Source of the DNA: an uncultured Tropicimonas sp.
Lineage (GTDB): Bacteria; Pseudomonadota; Alphaproteobacteria; Rhodobacterales; Rhodobacteraceae
Direction: 5' to 3'
Assembly (NCBI GenBank): GCA_947497945.1
Contig: CANMIP010000043.1
Location: 1 to 33,477, forward strand
DNA length: 33,477 bases
Shown: piece after piece, positions 18,385 to 26,015 of the stretch
Numbering within the stretch: position 1 is the first letter of the stretch
Layout of the letters: each line of letters opens with the position of its first letter
The notes under the pieces: generated by a model
Seen by the model: only the letters and a program-made list of their open reading frames with translations
What the model was told of the DNA's origin: nothing
Databases searched by the model: none
Position numbers and translations under genes: made by a program

Positions 18385-18555
18385 ATGCTGAAACGCCTGT
18401 TCCGCCGTTCGCCCGCCGCGCTCAAATCCAACGTGGAGGGCGAAATCCTCTCGATCTGCCACACCGAGCAGGTCCGGCGCCTCTCCCTCTCGCCGCATCT
18501 GCAACGCGATATCGGCCTCGATTGCGGATGTTCCGGCCCGATGCGCCTGCGCTAG
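18385..18555 (+). CDS. Small hypothetical protein, 56 residues
   Basis: The ORF starts MLKRLFRRSPAALKSNVEGE and ends LQRDIGLDCGCSGPMRLR. GAAAGGACG lies at a good distance before the ATG. The segment LSLSPHLQRDIGLDCG resembles the HLxRDIGL motif of small DUF1127-like alphaproteobacterial proteins, here with a CGC at the end. The N-terminus is basic and amphipathic. It points toward the end of rpmD and shares the intergenic terminator region. I consider it likely real because of the ribosome binding site and the motif; the function is unknown. The two closely spaced cysteines (DCGC) could bind metal or be redox active, but this is speculative. Confidence 0.55.
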   Translation: MLKRLFRRSPAALKSNVEGEILSICHTEQVRRLSLSPHLQRDIGLDCGCSGPMRLR

Positions 18556-18674
18556 CCCCCTGCCCTCCCTCAAGCGCAGCGACGCGCCTGTTGGCACTGG
18601 TTCAAGGCCGAAGGCCGCCGCAGCAGACGCCCTGTCCGCAGCCCACCAAAAGCCCCTCGACACGGCCCAAAAGA

Positions 18675-18705
18675 AAACGCCCCGGAGCCGGGCTCCGGGG
18701 CGTTT
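18675..18705 (-). terminator. Strong terminator after rpmD
   Basis: AAACGCCCCGGAGCC (18675-18689) and its exact complement (18691-18705) form a 15-bp perfect dyad. The minus-strand transcript continues TTTTCTTTT after CGCCCC/GGGGCG. It lies 20 bp after the rpmD stop and ends the rpmC-to-rpmD unit. The + strand is also A/T flanked, so it may act in both directions and stop transcripts from the small ORF. Confidence 0.85.
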
Positions 18706-18725
18706 CCAATTCAAACCGAAGAGGC

Positions 18726-18911
18726 TTACTCGCGCTCTTCGATGATCTCGACCAGATGCGGGATCTTGTTGACCATGCCGCGCACGGAAGGGGTGTCCTC
18801 CAGCTCGCGGGTCTTGTGCATCTTGTTGAGGCCCAGCCCGATCAGCGTCTGGCGCTGGACGGCGGGGCGACGGATCGGGGAACCGATCTGCTTGACGACG
18901 ATGGTTGCCAT
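18726..18911 (-). CDS. rpmD: 50S ribosomal protein L30
   Basis: This 61-residue protein starts [20 protein letters not shown] and continues [20 protein letters not shown], the compact bacterial L30 pattern. It follows rpsE after 13 bp. In the canonical spc operon rplO comes next; here a terminator and an accessory island follow instead. Confidence 0.96.
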   Translation of the reverse strand: MATIVVKQIGSPIRRPAVQRQTLIGLGLNKMHKTRELEDTPSVRGMVNKIPHLVEIIEERE

Positions 18912-18924
18912 GTCTCGCTACTCC

Positions 18925-19515
18925 TTACGCTTCGGCCGGGGCTTCGGCGGCTTCGGCAGGTGCCTCGGCAACGGGGGCCTCGTCCTTCTTCAGGATATCG
19001 GCGACCTTCTTGCCACGACGCTGCGCAACCATGCGGGGGGAGGACTCTTTCTTGAGACCGTCCAGCGTGGCGCGGATCATGTTGTAGGGGTTCTGCGAAC
19101 CGATCGACTTGGCGACGACGTCATGGATGCCCAGCATCTCGAAGACGGCACGCATCGGACCACCGGCGATGATACCGGTACCCTGCGGGGCGGTGCGCAT
19201 CACGACACGACCGGCACCGTGACGACCTTCGACGTCGTGGTGCAGGGTGCGGCCTTCGCGCAGCGGCACGCGGATCATCTGGCGCTTGGCTTGCTCGGTG
19301 GCCTTGCGAATGGCCTCGGGGACCTCTTTCGCCTTGCCCTTGCCGAAGCCGACACGGCCCTTCTGGTCGCCAACAACCACGAGCGCGGCAAAGCCGAAGC
19401 GCTTACCACCCTTGACGGTCTTGGAGACACGGTTGATCGCAACCAGGCGATCTGCAAATTCCGGGGTTTCGTCGCGGTCGCGACGGTTGCCCCGGCGGTT
19501 ATCACGTTCTGCCAT
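18925..19515 (-). CDS. rpsE: 30S ribosomal protein S5
   Basis: This 196-residue small-subunit protein contributes to decoding fidelity. It contains [20 protein letters not shown], where the loop associated with spectinomycin resistance in other bacteria lies and looks wild type. [16 protein letters not shown] and the C-terminal domain with [19 protein letters not shown] follow. The protein ends in a low-complexity tail ([18 protein letters not shown]) longer than in E. coli; a similar tail is on L3 in this window. The upstream gene rplR ends about 130 bp away. Confidence 0.97.
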   Translation of the reverse strand: MAERDNRRGNRRDRDETPEFADRLVAINRVSKTVKGGKRFGFAALVVVGDQKGRVGFGKGKAKEVPEAIRKATEQAKRQMIRVPLREGRTLHHDVEGRHGAGRVVMRTAPQGTGIIAGGPMRAVFEMLGIHDVVAKSIGSQNPYNMIRATLDGLKKESSPRMVAQRRGKKVADILKKDEAPVAEAPAEAAEAPAEA

Positions 19516-19643
19516 TCGGCATTCCTTTTCTCATGGCCCATGCACGCGAATGCTGCGGCCGTGGGTTTGTTCAATCCAAGTGAGCCCCGCAAGGAATGCG
19601 AGGCCCCCGGATCATCGGGACGGCCCGTGGGCCGCCCACAGGA

Positions 19644-20003
19644 TCAGAACTTCAGTCCGCCTTCCCGCGCGGCGTCGGCCAGAGCCTTCACCTTGCCGTG
19701 GAAGAGGAAACCGCCGCGGTCGAAATAGCACTCTTCGACACCGGCTGCCTTTGCACGCTCCGCAAGCAGAGAACCAACCTTGCCGGCGGCCTCCACGTTG
19801 TTCTTGCCGACAACACCGAGATCCTTCTCCAGGGAGGAGGCCGCGGCCAGGGTCTTGCCCTGCACGTCGTCGATCAGCTGCGCGCTGATGTTCTTGCCGG
19901 AGCGGTGCACGGACAGGCGAAGCTTGCCGGCATTGCTCTTGCGAAGTTTGTTCCGGACGCGCAGGCGGCGCTTCAGGAACAGGGTCCGTTTGCTGTTTGC
20001 CAT
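19644..20003 (-). CDS. rplR: 50S ribosomal protein L18
   Basis: This 119-residue 5S rRNA-binding protein starts [20 protein letters not shown] and contains [32 protein letters not shown] and [20 protein letters not shown] with the typical ending REGGLKF. I used the start at 20003 because the family N-terminus begins there; upstream in-frame codons fall inside rplF. It follows rplF after 11 bp. Confidence 0.97.
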   Translation of the reverse strand: MANSKRTLFLKRRLRVRNKLRKSNAGKLRLSVHRSGKNISAQLIDDVQGKTLAAASSLEKDLGVVGKNNVEAAGKVGSLLAERAKAAGVEECYFDRGGFLFHGKVKALADAAREGGLKF

Positions 20004-20014
20004 CTTTTTCGTCC

Positions 20015-20548
20015 TTACTTCTTCTTGCCTTCCTTGCGGAAGATGAACTCGCCAGCGTAGCGAATGCCCTTGCCCTTGTAGGGCTCCGGCTTGCGCCACT
20101 CGCGAATGTTCGCGGCAACCTGACCGACGAGCTGCGGGTCGATGCCCTCAACGACGATCTGGGTCTGCTTCGGGCAGGTCACGGTGACGCCGGCCGGAAC
20201 CGGGAATTCGACGTCATGCGACAGGCCAAGGTTCAACTTCAGCGCGTTGCCGGCCATCTGGGCGCGGTAACCGACACCCTGGATCTCCAGCTCTTTCTTG
20301 AAGCCGTCGGTGACGCCGGTGACCATGTTGCCGACCATCGTGCGGGACATGCCCCACTGCTGGCGGGCACGCTTGGACTTGCCGCGCGGCTCGACGGAAA
20401 CGGTGTTGCCATCGATGGTGATGGTGACATCGTCGGTTGCGGCGAAGCTCAGGGTGCCTTTCGGCCCCTTCACTTCAATGGTCTGGCCGGAGAGGGACGC
20501 GGAAACGCCCGACGGCAGCTCGACCGGTTTCTTACCAATACGAGACAT
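20015..20548 (-). CDS. rplF: 50S ribosomal protein L6
   Basis: This 177-residue protein starts [20 protein letters not shown]. It has the two repeated alpha/beta domains of L6 and the C-terminal signature [20 protein letters not shown] followed by [13 protein letters not shown]. Length and ends match the family. It lies between rpsH and rplR with short gaps. Confidence 0.97.
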   Translation of the reverse strand: MSRIGKKPVELPSGVSASLSGQTIEVKGPKGTLSFAATDDVTITIDGNTVSVEPRGKSKRARQQWGMSRTMVGNMVTGVTDGFKKELEIQGVGYRAQMAGNALKLNLGLSHDVEFPVPAGVTVTCPKQTQIVVEGIDPQLVGQVAANIREWRKPEPYKGKGIRYAGEFIFRKEGKKK

Positions 20549-20560
20549 TGTCAGACCTCC

Positions 20561-20950
20561 CTAGAAGACGGTGCAGAGAACTTCGCCACCAACATTGTTG
20601 GTACGAGCCGCTGCATCCGACATCACGCCCTTGGACGTGGAGACGATGGAGACGCCCAGGCCCTGACGGACCGAGGGAATGTCACCAACCGACATGTACA
20701 CACGACGACCGGGCTTCGAGACGCGCTTGAGCTCACGAATGACCGGGGTGCCGTCAAAGTACTTGAGGCTGATTTCGATTTCGGGGTGCTGAGTGTCCTC
20801 AACAGACTCGTAACCGCGGATGTAGCCCTCGTCGGCCAGCACATCCAGAACCCAGGCACGAAGCTTGGACGCAGGGGTGCGAACCGTGGACTTGCCGCGC
20901 ATTTGAGCGTTGCGGATGCGGGTCAGCATATCACCAAGAGGATCGTTCAT
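20561..20950 (-). CDS. rpsH: 30S ribosomal protein S8
   Basis: This 129-residue protein begins [20 protein letters not shown]. Its C-terminal part [20 protein letters not shown] is the S8 signature that binds 16S rRNA. In E. coli S8 represses the spc operon by binding the rplE leader. I did not identify a matching structure here. It is in an unbroken run with rpsN and rplF. Confidence 0.97.
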   Translation of the reverse strand: MNDPLGDMLTRIRNAQMRGKSTVRTPASKLRAWVLDVLADEGYIRGYESVEDTQHPEIEISLKYFDGTPVIRELKRVSKPGRRVYMSVGDIPSVRQGLGVSIVSTSKGVMSDAAARTNNVGGEVLCTVF

Positions 20951-20962
20951 TTTATCTCCTCC

Positions 20963-21268
20963 TTACCAGCTCGACTTGACCATGCCGGGGATCTTGCCTT
21001 CGGAGGCAAGGTCCCGCAGCGCGATCCGGCTCATCTTCAGCTTACGGTAGTAAGCCTTGGGACGGCCCGAGACCTGGCAACGGTTGTGCAGGCGGGTGGC
21101 CGAGGAATTGCGCGGCAGCTTGGCCAGCTTCAGCCGGGCCTTGAAGCGCTCTTCCATCGGGAGGCTCTCATCATTCGCGATTTCTTTCAGCGCGGCACGC
21201 TTGACGGCATATTTCGCCACCAGCGCCTCGCGCTTCTTCTCGCGCTCGATCATACCTTTTTTAGCCAT
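20963..21268 (-). CDS. rpsN: 30S ribosomal protein S14 (zinc-independent form)
   Basis: This 101-residue protein starts [20 protein letters not shown] and contains [20 protein letters not shown]. It has a single cysteine and no CxxC pairs, so it is the long zinc-independent S14 form rather than the short zinc-ribbon form. Neighbours rplE and rpsH are 13 and 12 bp away. Confidence 0.97.
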   Translation of the reverse strand: MAKKGMIEREKKREALVAKYAVKRAALKEIANDESLPMEERFKARLKLAKLPRNSSATRLHNRCQVSGRPKAYYRKLKMSRIALRDLASEGKIPGMVKSSW

Positions 21269-21281
21269 AGGTTCTGTTCCC

Positions 21282-21845
21282 TCAGCTGTTGAACGGCATG
21301 TTGAAATGCTTCAACAGCGCCTTGGCTTCCGCATCCGACTTGGCGTTGGTGCAGATAACGATGTCCAGACCCCAGGCCTCATCGACCTTGTCGAAATCGA
21401 TCTCGGGGAAGACGATGTGTTCCTTGAGCCCCATGGCATAGTTGCCACGCCCATCGAACGACTTGCCGGAGACGCCGCGGAAGTCGCGGACGCGCGGCAG
21501 CGCGATGGTTACCAGGCGGTCAAGGAATTCGTACATCCGGTCACCGCGGAGGGTCACCTTGGCGCCCAGCGGCATGCCTTCACGCACGCGGAAGGTCGCG
21601 ATGGACTTCTTGGCCTTGGTCACGACGGCCATCTGGCCCGCAATCGCGGTCAGGTCGTCTGCAGCGCCCTTGGCTTTCTTGGAGTCCTTCACGGATTCCG
21701 TACCGGCACCGATGTTCAGGACGATCTTCTCCAGCTTCGGGATCATCATCTCGTTCTTGTACGAGAATTCTTCCTTCAGCGCGGCGCGGATCTTGGTCTT
21801 GTACTCGGCTTTGAGGCGCGGGGTGTAATCGGTTGCGTCAAGCAT
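21282..21845 (-). CDS. rplE: 50S ribosomal protein L5
   Basis: This 187-residue 5S rRNA-binding protein carries the family segments [31 protein letters not shown] and [20 protein letters not shown]. The end [19 protein letters not shown] is typical. Its start codon overlaps the rplX stop by one base (TGATG), so the two are translationally coupled. Confidence 0.97.
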   Translation of the reverse strand: MLDATDYTPRLKAEYKTKIRAALKEEFSYKNEMMIPKLEKIVLNIGAGTESVKDSKKAKGAADDLTAIAGQMAVVTKAKKSIATFRVREGMPLGAKVTLRGDRMYEFLDRLVTIALPRVRDFRGVSGKSFDGRGNYAMGLKEHIVFPEIDFDKVDEAWGLDIVICTNAKSDAEAKALLKHFNMPFNS

Positions 21846-22150
21846 CAGATCGCGTCTCCCGTGGTCTTGGCGAAGCGGACCTTCTTGCCCTCTTCCTCGC
21901 GGAAGCCGACGCGGGTCGCCTTGCCGTTGGCATCGACGATGGCCAGGTTCGACAGGTCCACCGGCATCGCCTTGGCAATGCGGCCGCCCTGGGAATTCTG
22001 GGTCTGACGGGTGTGACGGACGGAGATGTTGATGCCGCCGACGATGGCCTTGCCGGCCTTCGGGTCGACTTTCTCGATCTCGCCGGTCTTGCCCTTGTCC
22101 TTGCCGGACAGGACGAGCACGGTGTCACCCTTGCGGAGTTTGGCAGCCAT
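21845..22150 (-). CDS. rplX: 50S ribosomal protein L24
   Basis: This 101-residue assembly-initiating protein starts [20 protein letters not shown], the KOW motif, and continues [20 protein letters not shown]. The rplN stop is one base upstream of this start and the rplE start overlaps its stop, so translation is tightly coupled. Confidence 0.97.
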   Translation of the reverse strand: MAAKLRKGDTVLVLSGKDKGKTGEIEKVDPKAGKAIVGGINISVRHTRQTQNSQGGRIAKAMPVDLSNLAIVDANGKATRVGFREEEGKKVRFAKTTGDAI

Positions 22151-22151
22151 C

Positions 22152-22520
22152 TTACAGCACCTCCGGAGCGAGCGAGATGATCTTCATGAAGTTCTTCGCG
22201 CGCAGCTCGCGCACGACCGGGCCGAAGATACGGGTGCCGATCGGCTCACCGTTATTCCCGAGAATAACAGCAGCGTTGCGGTCGAAACGAATGGCAGTGC
22301 CATCCTCACGACGAACTTCCTTGGCGGTCCGGACGACAACTGCTTTACGCACGTCACCCTTCTTCACACGGCCGCGCGGGATGGCTTCCTTGACCGACAC
22401 CACGATGATGTCGCCCACGGACGCATATTTCCGCTTCGAGCCGCCGAGGACCTTGATGCACTGAACCCGGCGAGCACCGGAGTTGTCAGCGACATCCAGA
22501 TTGGTCTGCATCTGGATCAT
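22152..22520 (-). CDS. rplN: 50S ribosomal protein L14
   Basis: This 122-residue protein starts [20 protein letters not shown] and contains [20 protein letters not shown] and [20 protein letters not shown], all canonical for L14. A 77-bp gap separates it from rpsQ upstream. In that gap G-rich and C-rich runs (ACCTTTGGGGGA and TCCCCCCAGGGT on the + strand) could pair in the mRNA. Confidence 0.97.
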   Translation of the reverse strand: MIQMQTNLDVADNSGARRVQCIKVLGGSKRKYASVGDIIVVSVKEAIPRGRVKKGDVRKAVVVRTAKEVRREDGTAIRFDRNAAVILGNNGEPIGTRIFGPVVRELRAKNFMKIISLAPEVL

Positions 22521-22597
22521 TAGGTTTCTCCCGACCTTTGGGGGATGTTCTTGCTCTTCCCCCCAGGGTTTCGATCAAACTGAGCTGTGATCCGGCC

Positions 22598-22828
22598 TCA
22601 GGCCGAAACCACCTCCCAGCGCTTCGTCTTCGAAATCGGCGCACATTCCTGGATGCGGACCTGGTCGCCGATCTTGAATTCGTTCTTCGCGTCATGGGCG
22701 CGATACTTCTTCGAAGACCGGATGGTCTTGTGCAGAAGCGGATGCTTGAAGCGACGCTCGACGAGAACCGTTACGGTCTGCTCGTTCTTGTCGCTGGTGA
22801 CGGTGCCGGTCAGAATACGCTTGGGCAT
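22598..22828 (-). CDS. rpsQ: 30S ribosomal protein S17
   Basis: This 76-residue OB-fold protein starts [20 protein letters not shown] and contains [18 protein letters not shown] and [20 protein letters not shown], the S17 signature. It begins three bases after the rpmC stop. Confidence 0.97.
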   Translation of the reverse strand: MPKRILTGTVTSDKNEQTVTVLVERRFKHPLLHKTIRSSKKYRAHDAKNEFKIGDQVRIQECAPISKTKRWEVVSA

Positions 22829-22831
22829 GGA

Positions 22832-23038
22832 TTAAGCCTCCGCTGCGGCCGACGCCGCCTTTTCGTTCAGAACAGTCATCACACGCGCGATGTCACGGCG
22901 AACCTGACGGGTGCGTGCGGTGTTTTCCATAGCGCCAGTGGCCTGCTGAAAGCGCAGGTTGAAGGCTTCTTTCTTCAGATCGGTCAGTTTCTCGCGGAGC
23001 TGGTCCGGAGTCTGATCGCGAAGTTCGGTGGCGTTCAT
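22832..23038 (-). CDS. rpmC: 50S ribosomal protein L29
   Basis: This 68-residue protein forms part of the exit-tunnel rim that docks trigger factor and SRP. It starts [20 protein letters not shown] and contains [20 protein letters not shown], the L29 signature. I preferred the ATG at 23038 because AAAGGA then lies seven bases upstream; two in-frame ATGs a few codons earlier are too close to that site. It is the first gene of the rpmC-rpmD block, separated from rplP by island 2. Confidence 0.95.
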   Translation of the reverse strand: MNATELRDQTPDQLREKLTDLKKEAFNLRFQQATGAMENTARTRQVRRDIARVMTVLNEKAASAAAEA

Positions 23039-23159
23039 CGCCATTTCCTTTCTCAAAACGCCAGTGAGCCCCTGGATTGCTCAGGGTCACTCGAGACCTG
23101 ACGGATGATTAGACATAAACACACACGAATCCCGTCGCCGGGAATCCGTGGGATGCCGC

Positions 23160-23188
23160 TCTATAGGGGTGAGTCCGCGCGGGGGCAA
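23160..23188 (-). promoter_or_regulatory. Sigma-70 promoter for the rpmC-rpmD block
   Basis: On the minus strand TTGCCC (23183-23188) is followed after exactly 17 bases by TATAGA (23160-23165). The spacer is GC-rich, as in many growth-related alphaproteobacterial promoters. The inferred transcript starts near 23153 with a 5' leader of about 115 nt before rpmC. Confidence 0.7.
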
Positions 23189-23293
23189 GGAAAAAAGGCC
23201 CAAACCGCACCTGCCCGCCACCCTTCGCCACAAACACCAACGAAAGTCGGACCAGCGCCTGCCCGTGGGCTGGCGCCGCAACGCCCCACGGAA

Positions 23294-23332
23294 GGGCGCC
23301 CAGCCCGGGACGCGCCCGACCTCGGGAGGGCG
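23294..23332 (+). repeat. GC-rich REP-like repeat, copy A
   Basis: The segment contains CAGCCCGGG, CGCGCCCGACC and GGGAGGGCG in that order. Its reverse complement matches copy B at 23406-23450 over about 40 bp with a few mismatches and small length differences. Within the copy, CGCCC and GGGCG arms can fold. It is intergenic between rpmC and the AT-rich gene. Confidence 0.65.
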
Positions 23333-23405
23333 TCCACTCCGCCGGGAATTGGCACTTTATCCCGCAACCCACTGTGACGCTGGTGCATCTCGCAACGCCG
23401 CAAAA

Positions 23406-23450
23406 CGCCCTCCCTGGGGGGAGGTCGGGCGTGGCCCGGGCTGGTCGCCC
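23406..23450 (-). repeat. GC-rich REP-like repeat, copy B (inverted)
   Basis: This copy is in the opposite orientation to copy A, 73 bp away. On the minus strand it reads CAGCCCGGGCCACGCCCGACC, then CCTCCC-loop-GGGAGG-GCG followed by TTTT, so it could also terminate the minus-strand gene that ends at 23478. The inverted pair may fold into a large hairpin in either transcript. Confidence 0.6.
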
Positions 23451-23477
23451 GGGCTACCGTATGGAGAGGCCACCGCC

Positions 23478-24326
23478 CTAGAAAGGAATTTCATCCAACT
23501 CTACTTCCATCGAGAAATCGTAATTCAATGTTCCTTCAGATGTTACAATCTCGATGGGAAGCTTTCCCTTTGCGGTATAAGAGTCTTTCTCCTCCACACC
23601 ATCCCACTTGGACCAAAACTGTTTTTTTAGACGAACTCGCTCTTGCGCAAACGCTTTTGGCGCAATCCTCTTCAGTTTGGGTACGACAAGGTTCTTTTTC
23701 AGGCGTGGTTTTCCAGACAAGTCAAACTCGCACGCGGTTCCGCCGTCACTTGCTGTCCATTCGCTTGTTGTCAGCACATGAATGGCCTCTATCTCCGGAC
23801 TCTTCTGATCCGTCGGGTTCCGCATCTTGATGATCAAGTCGAAGGTGCCTTCGTGAAAATACTCGCCCTTCTCCAATAGTTCGTTTTCTGTGGAAACTGC
23901 TAGAGAGATAGTTTCCGACTTCTTCTTCTGCGTTTCGGTCTTCAACCAATCGACGCGTGGATGGAGTTGTGCTTTGAGATCTTCGATAGTGCCGTCATAA
24001 ACCACGTGTGGGTGGTGCTTAAGATCGAAAGGAATATCCGAGGCATTCTGAGTTATCAGAGCGCATTGCTTATTCTTTGCATGAGCATATCCCACTTCGT
24101 AGAACACGTTTGGATTCATCCCTGTCATTTCGGCAATGACAAAATCGCTGTTTTCGATCTGTCGATAGACGCGTTCTAGAATTGTCTCACTGAAATGCTG
24201 TTCATCGACGCGTTCCGCGACCACTCCGAGATCGTCGCAAGTTTGCTTTATTCCATAAAGATAAACATCACGAAACTCTGATTGGAACGGCATCAGCACG
24301 AATGCGAATGGCTTGTAGTTTGACAT
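23478..24326 (-). CDS. Nucleoside-deoxyribosyltransferase/TIR-like protein, candidate effector
   Basis: This 282-residue protein has an N-terminal Rossmann-like domain. It starts FAFVLMPFQSEFRDVYLYGI, then VVAERVDEQHFSETILERVY, SDFVIAEMTGMNPNVFYEVG and GYAHAKNKQCALITQNASDI. The NPNVFYEVGYAHA segment with E77 matches the place of the catalytic glutamate in nucleoside 2-deoxyribosyltransferases and related NAD- or nucleotide-cleaving domains. The C-terminal half (about 130-282) is strand-rich and unrecognised, possibly a sensor. Base composition differs sharply: two 60-base rows inside it have 23 and 26 G+C, against 39 in a nearby row at 25261-25320. This points to recent transfer. Such domains occur in phage-defence effectors, but the role here is inference. 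The start at 24326 matches the domain start; the ribosome binding site is weak (GGGTAGCC). Confidence 0.7.
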   Translation of the reverse strand: MSNYKPFAFVLMPFQSEFRDVYLYGIKQTCDDLGVVAERVDEQHFSETILERVYRQIENSDFVIAEMTGMNPNVFYEVGYAHAKNKQCALITQNASDIPFDLKHHPHVVYDGTIEDLKAQLHPRVDWLKTETQKKKSETISLAVSTENELLEKGEYFHEGTFDLIIKMRNPTDQKSPEIEAIHVLTTSEWTASDGGTACEFDLSGKPRLKKNLVVPKLKRIAPKAFAQERVRLKKQFWSKWDGVEEKDSYTAKGKLPIEIVTSEGTLNYDFSMEVELDEIPF

Positions 24327-24463
24327 TTGGCTACCCGAAATTGCGCCCTGCAGCCATGTTGTGAGGGAGCCCACTCGAACGGTCAAGCTACTTAATATGC
24401 TCTGGGTGAGGCTTATACCCACCCCTCCTAGCATTCGAGCTCAGACTGAACGCGTCGCCGACC

Positions 24464-24796
24464 TCAATCCTCAAATCCACCATGATACCCGCCCTCGCCG
24501 GAACCGGGATACCGCGTCCGCCGGCTCTGCCGCCCGACCTCCTGCGCCGCTTCGAACCGGCTCGCCGTCTCCTCGAAATCCCGGCGCAAGGTCTCGACCG
24601 AGCGGGCATCGAACCGCTCGATCATCTCCAGGTCGCGCATCGACACCACCGCGGCGAAGGGGCGGCCATGCTTGGTCAGCAGGATGCGTTCGGGGATATG
24701 GCTCACCCGCGCCGTCCACATCGCGATATGCGTGCGGAACTCGCTGAGCGGGATCATCTGGGTCTTGATATGCGGGGCGGGGGACATCTCGGGCAT
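24464..24796 (-). CDS. Phd/YefM-type antitoxin-like protein, no toxin neighbour
   Basis: This 110-residue protein contains IPLSEFRTHIAMWTARVSHI followed by ERILLTKHGRPFAAVVSMRD, the fold and sequence pattern of Phd/YefM antitoxins (DNA-binding N-terminus). The remaining part, about residues 65-110, would be the toxin-binding tail; it is charged and ends GGYHGGFED. No RelE, Doc or PIN toxin gene is next to it. Downstream after 137 bp comes the AT-rich effector-like gene. The start is uncertain: the ATGs at 24796, 24787 and 24757 all lack strong ribosome binding sites. It is GC-rich like the host genes, unlike its downstream neighbour. Confidence 0.75.
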   Translation of the reverse strand: MPEMSPAPHIKTQMIPLSEFRTHIAMWTARVSHIPERILLTKHGRPFAAVVSMRDLEMIERFDARSVETLRRDFEETASRFEAAQEVGRQSRRTRYPGSGEGGYHGGFED

Positions 24797-24861
24797 GCCC
24801 GCATCTGACCCCAGCCCGGTTTCGGGAATGTTAACCCTGCGCGCGCTGCCGCCGGCTTGAG

Positions 24862-25036
24862 TTTTCGGTCGGTCATTCGGTCAAAACCCCCATCCGGTTT
24901 GACCGAAAAAGCGACCGAATCCGATCTCCGTCGCCTCAAAACCGCTCTCGGACCCCGGTATCACCCGAAAAAAAGGTCATATCGGTCCGATTTTCGGTCA
25001 AACACGACCATGGTTTCGTACATTTCGACCGAAAAT
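24862..25036. repeat. Cluster of TTTTCGGTC / GACCGAAAA repeats
   Basis: Between the antitoxin start and the 2OG-oxygenase stop, the motif CGGTC or its complement recurs: TTTTCGGTC 24862-24870, ATTCGGTCAAAAC 24875-24887, GTTTGACCGAAAA 24897-24909, CGACCGAAT 24912-24920, TTTTCGGTCAAAC 24991-25003 and TTTCGACCGAAAAT 25023-25036. GTTTGACCGAAAA and TTTTCGGTCAAAC are exact inverted copies. The spacing is irregular. It may be an operator array for the antitoxin, a phage or plasmid remnant, or a recombination site. Confidence 0.7.
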
Positions 25037-25050
25037 CCGGCCCCGCCAGC

Positions 25051-25671
25051 TCAATCCCAACGGTAGTTGAAGCTCACGCTGATCCGCTCGTCCTCGGCCA
25101 TGTTCAACGGCACCTCGTGGCGCAACCAGCTCTCCCAGAGCAGCACATCGCCCACCTTCGGTGTCATGTGGATAAAGGTCTGCAACTCCCGCCGCGCCCC
25201 TTTTTTCCTTGGCGGTGCCGCCATCATCCGCCCCGAGCGCGGGTCCTCCAGCTTCAAAGCCGACGCCCCCTCCGGCATCGACACATAGGTCGTCCCCGAG
25301 ATCACCGAATGCGGATGCAGATGCGAACTGTGCGTCCCGCCCTCCGGCAGAATGTTGATCCAGAGATCCTCCAGCTCAAGCTTTCGCCCATCCAGATCCA
25401 GCTCCAGATCTTCAGCAAAAACAGCAACATGCCGATCCAGCACTTCCTTCAGATCGGCAAAGACAGGGAAACGCCAGGGCAGGTCTGTCAGCGATGCATA
25501 GGACGTGTAACCCGGATACCCGTTCTCCTCGCACCATTGCTGGCCGGCCTCGTCGTCCTCGGCGATCACGAGGCACGAATTCTCCAGCTCGGCCGGGTCT
25601 ATGGGCTTGCCCTGCTCGCCGAGCGCGGCGCGGTAGAGGCGGGTGACAAAGAGCGAGTCGATCTGGGGCAT
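25051..25671 (-). CDS. 2OG-Fe(II)-oxygenase-like protein (TIGR02466 type)
   Basis: This 206-residue protein has a jelly-roll pattern: ELEDLWINILPEGGTHSSHL, HPHSVISGTTYVSMPEGASA, LEDPRSGRM, then VGDVLLWESWLRHEVPLN and DERISVSFNYRW. The histidines H117, H119, H121, then D143, H185 and R196 are candidates for the Fe(II) triad and 2-oxoglutarate-binding arginine. This resembles the TIGR02466 family of putative oxygenases found in marine bacteria and phages; no substrate is established to my knowledge. GGAGAGGCGC before the ATG at 25671 is a good ribosome binding site. It sits 37 bp behind a small membrane protein gene, two genes downstream of rplP. Confidence 0.8.
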   Translation of the reverse strand: MPQIDSLFVTRLYRAALGEQGKPIDPAELENSCLVIAEDDEAGQQWCEENGYPGYTSYASLTDLPWRFPVFADLKEVLDRHVAVFAEDLELDLDGRKLELEDLWINILPEGGTHSSHLHPHSVISGTTYVSMPEGASALKLEDPRSGRMMAAPPRKKGARRELQTFIHMTPKVGDVLLWESWLRHEVPLNMAEDERISVSFNYRWD

Positions 25672-25708
25672 GCGCCTCTCCAGCAGGCAGTGAGGAAAAC
25701 GCTGGATA

Positions 25709-25924
25709 CTAGGCCGACAGGTATCCCGTGAGCAAGGACAGGAAGGCTCCGACATGCACAACGATGATCGCCCGGTCCTTCCACATCACGCCGACAGCCA
25801 TCCAGAGACCGATGCCGATGAAGAAGGCGAAGACGTTCCAGGGGACGATGTTCATCCCGGTCAGCCCGTAACCGACCAGTTGCACGGCGGTGGCGATCCA
25901 CTTGACGATATCGACCGGCTTCAT
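25709..25924 (-). CDS. Small two-helix membrane protein (DUF6552-like)
   Basis: This 71-residue protein starts MKPVDIVKWIATAVQLVGYG and continues PWNVFAFFIGIGLWMAVGVM, WKDRAIIVVHVGAFLSLLTG. It has two or three hydrophobic helices with conserved-looking Pro and Trp residues. I recall similar short proteins in Rhodobacterales annotated DUF6552; the function is unknown. It probably forms an operon with the 2OG-oxygenase-like gene. The rplP terminator lies between it and rplP. Confidence 0.75.
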   Translation of the reverse strand: MKPVDIVKWIATAVQLVGYGLTGMNIVPWNVFAFFIGIGLWMAVGVMWKDRAIIVVHVGAFLSLLTGYLSA

Positions 25925-25949
25925 GCAGGTCCCCTTGCTTCAGAAACGA

Positions 25950-25975
25950 CAAAGACGGGGGAAACCCCGTCTTTG
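25950..25975 (-). terminator. Terminator after rplP
   Basis: CAAAGACGGGG (25950-25960) and CCCCGTCTTTG (25965-25975) form a perfect 11-bp stem with a 4-base loop. The minus-strand continuation TCGTTTCTG is only moderately T-rich, so readthrough into the downstream small membrane protein gene is possible. It lies 40 bp after the rplP stop. Confidence 0.75.
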
Positions 25976-26015
25976 CCAATTGGTGTTGGCCCCTCTCGGA
26001 GCCCGGGAACCGGGT

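Noticed and set aside
24327-24463. Toxin gene partner for the antitoxin
   Set aside because: The 137-bp gap has no ORF of toxin size; a short imperfect dyad (GGGT...ACCC) near 24403-24420 is too weak to call.
23057-25949. Prophage or integrative element in island 2
   Set aside because: No integrase, tRNA attachment site or phage structural genes are present; only repeats and an AT-rich gene suggest transfer.
25599-25979. 126-codon minus-strand ORF overlapping the small membrane protein gene
   Set aside because: It lacks hydrophobic or family patterns and crosses the rplP terminator hairpin; the 71-residue frame is the coherent one.
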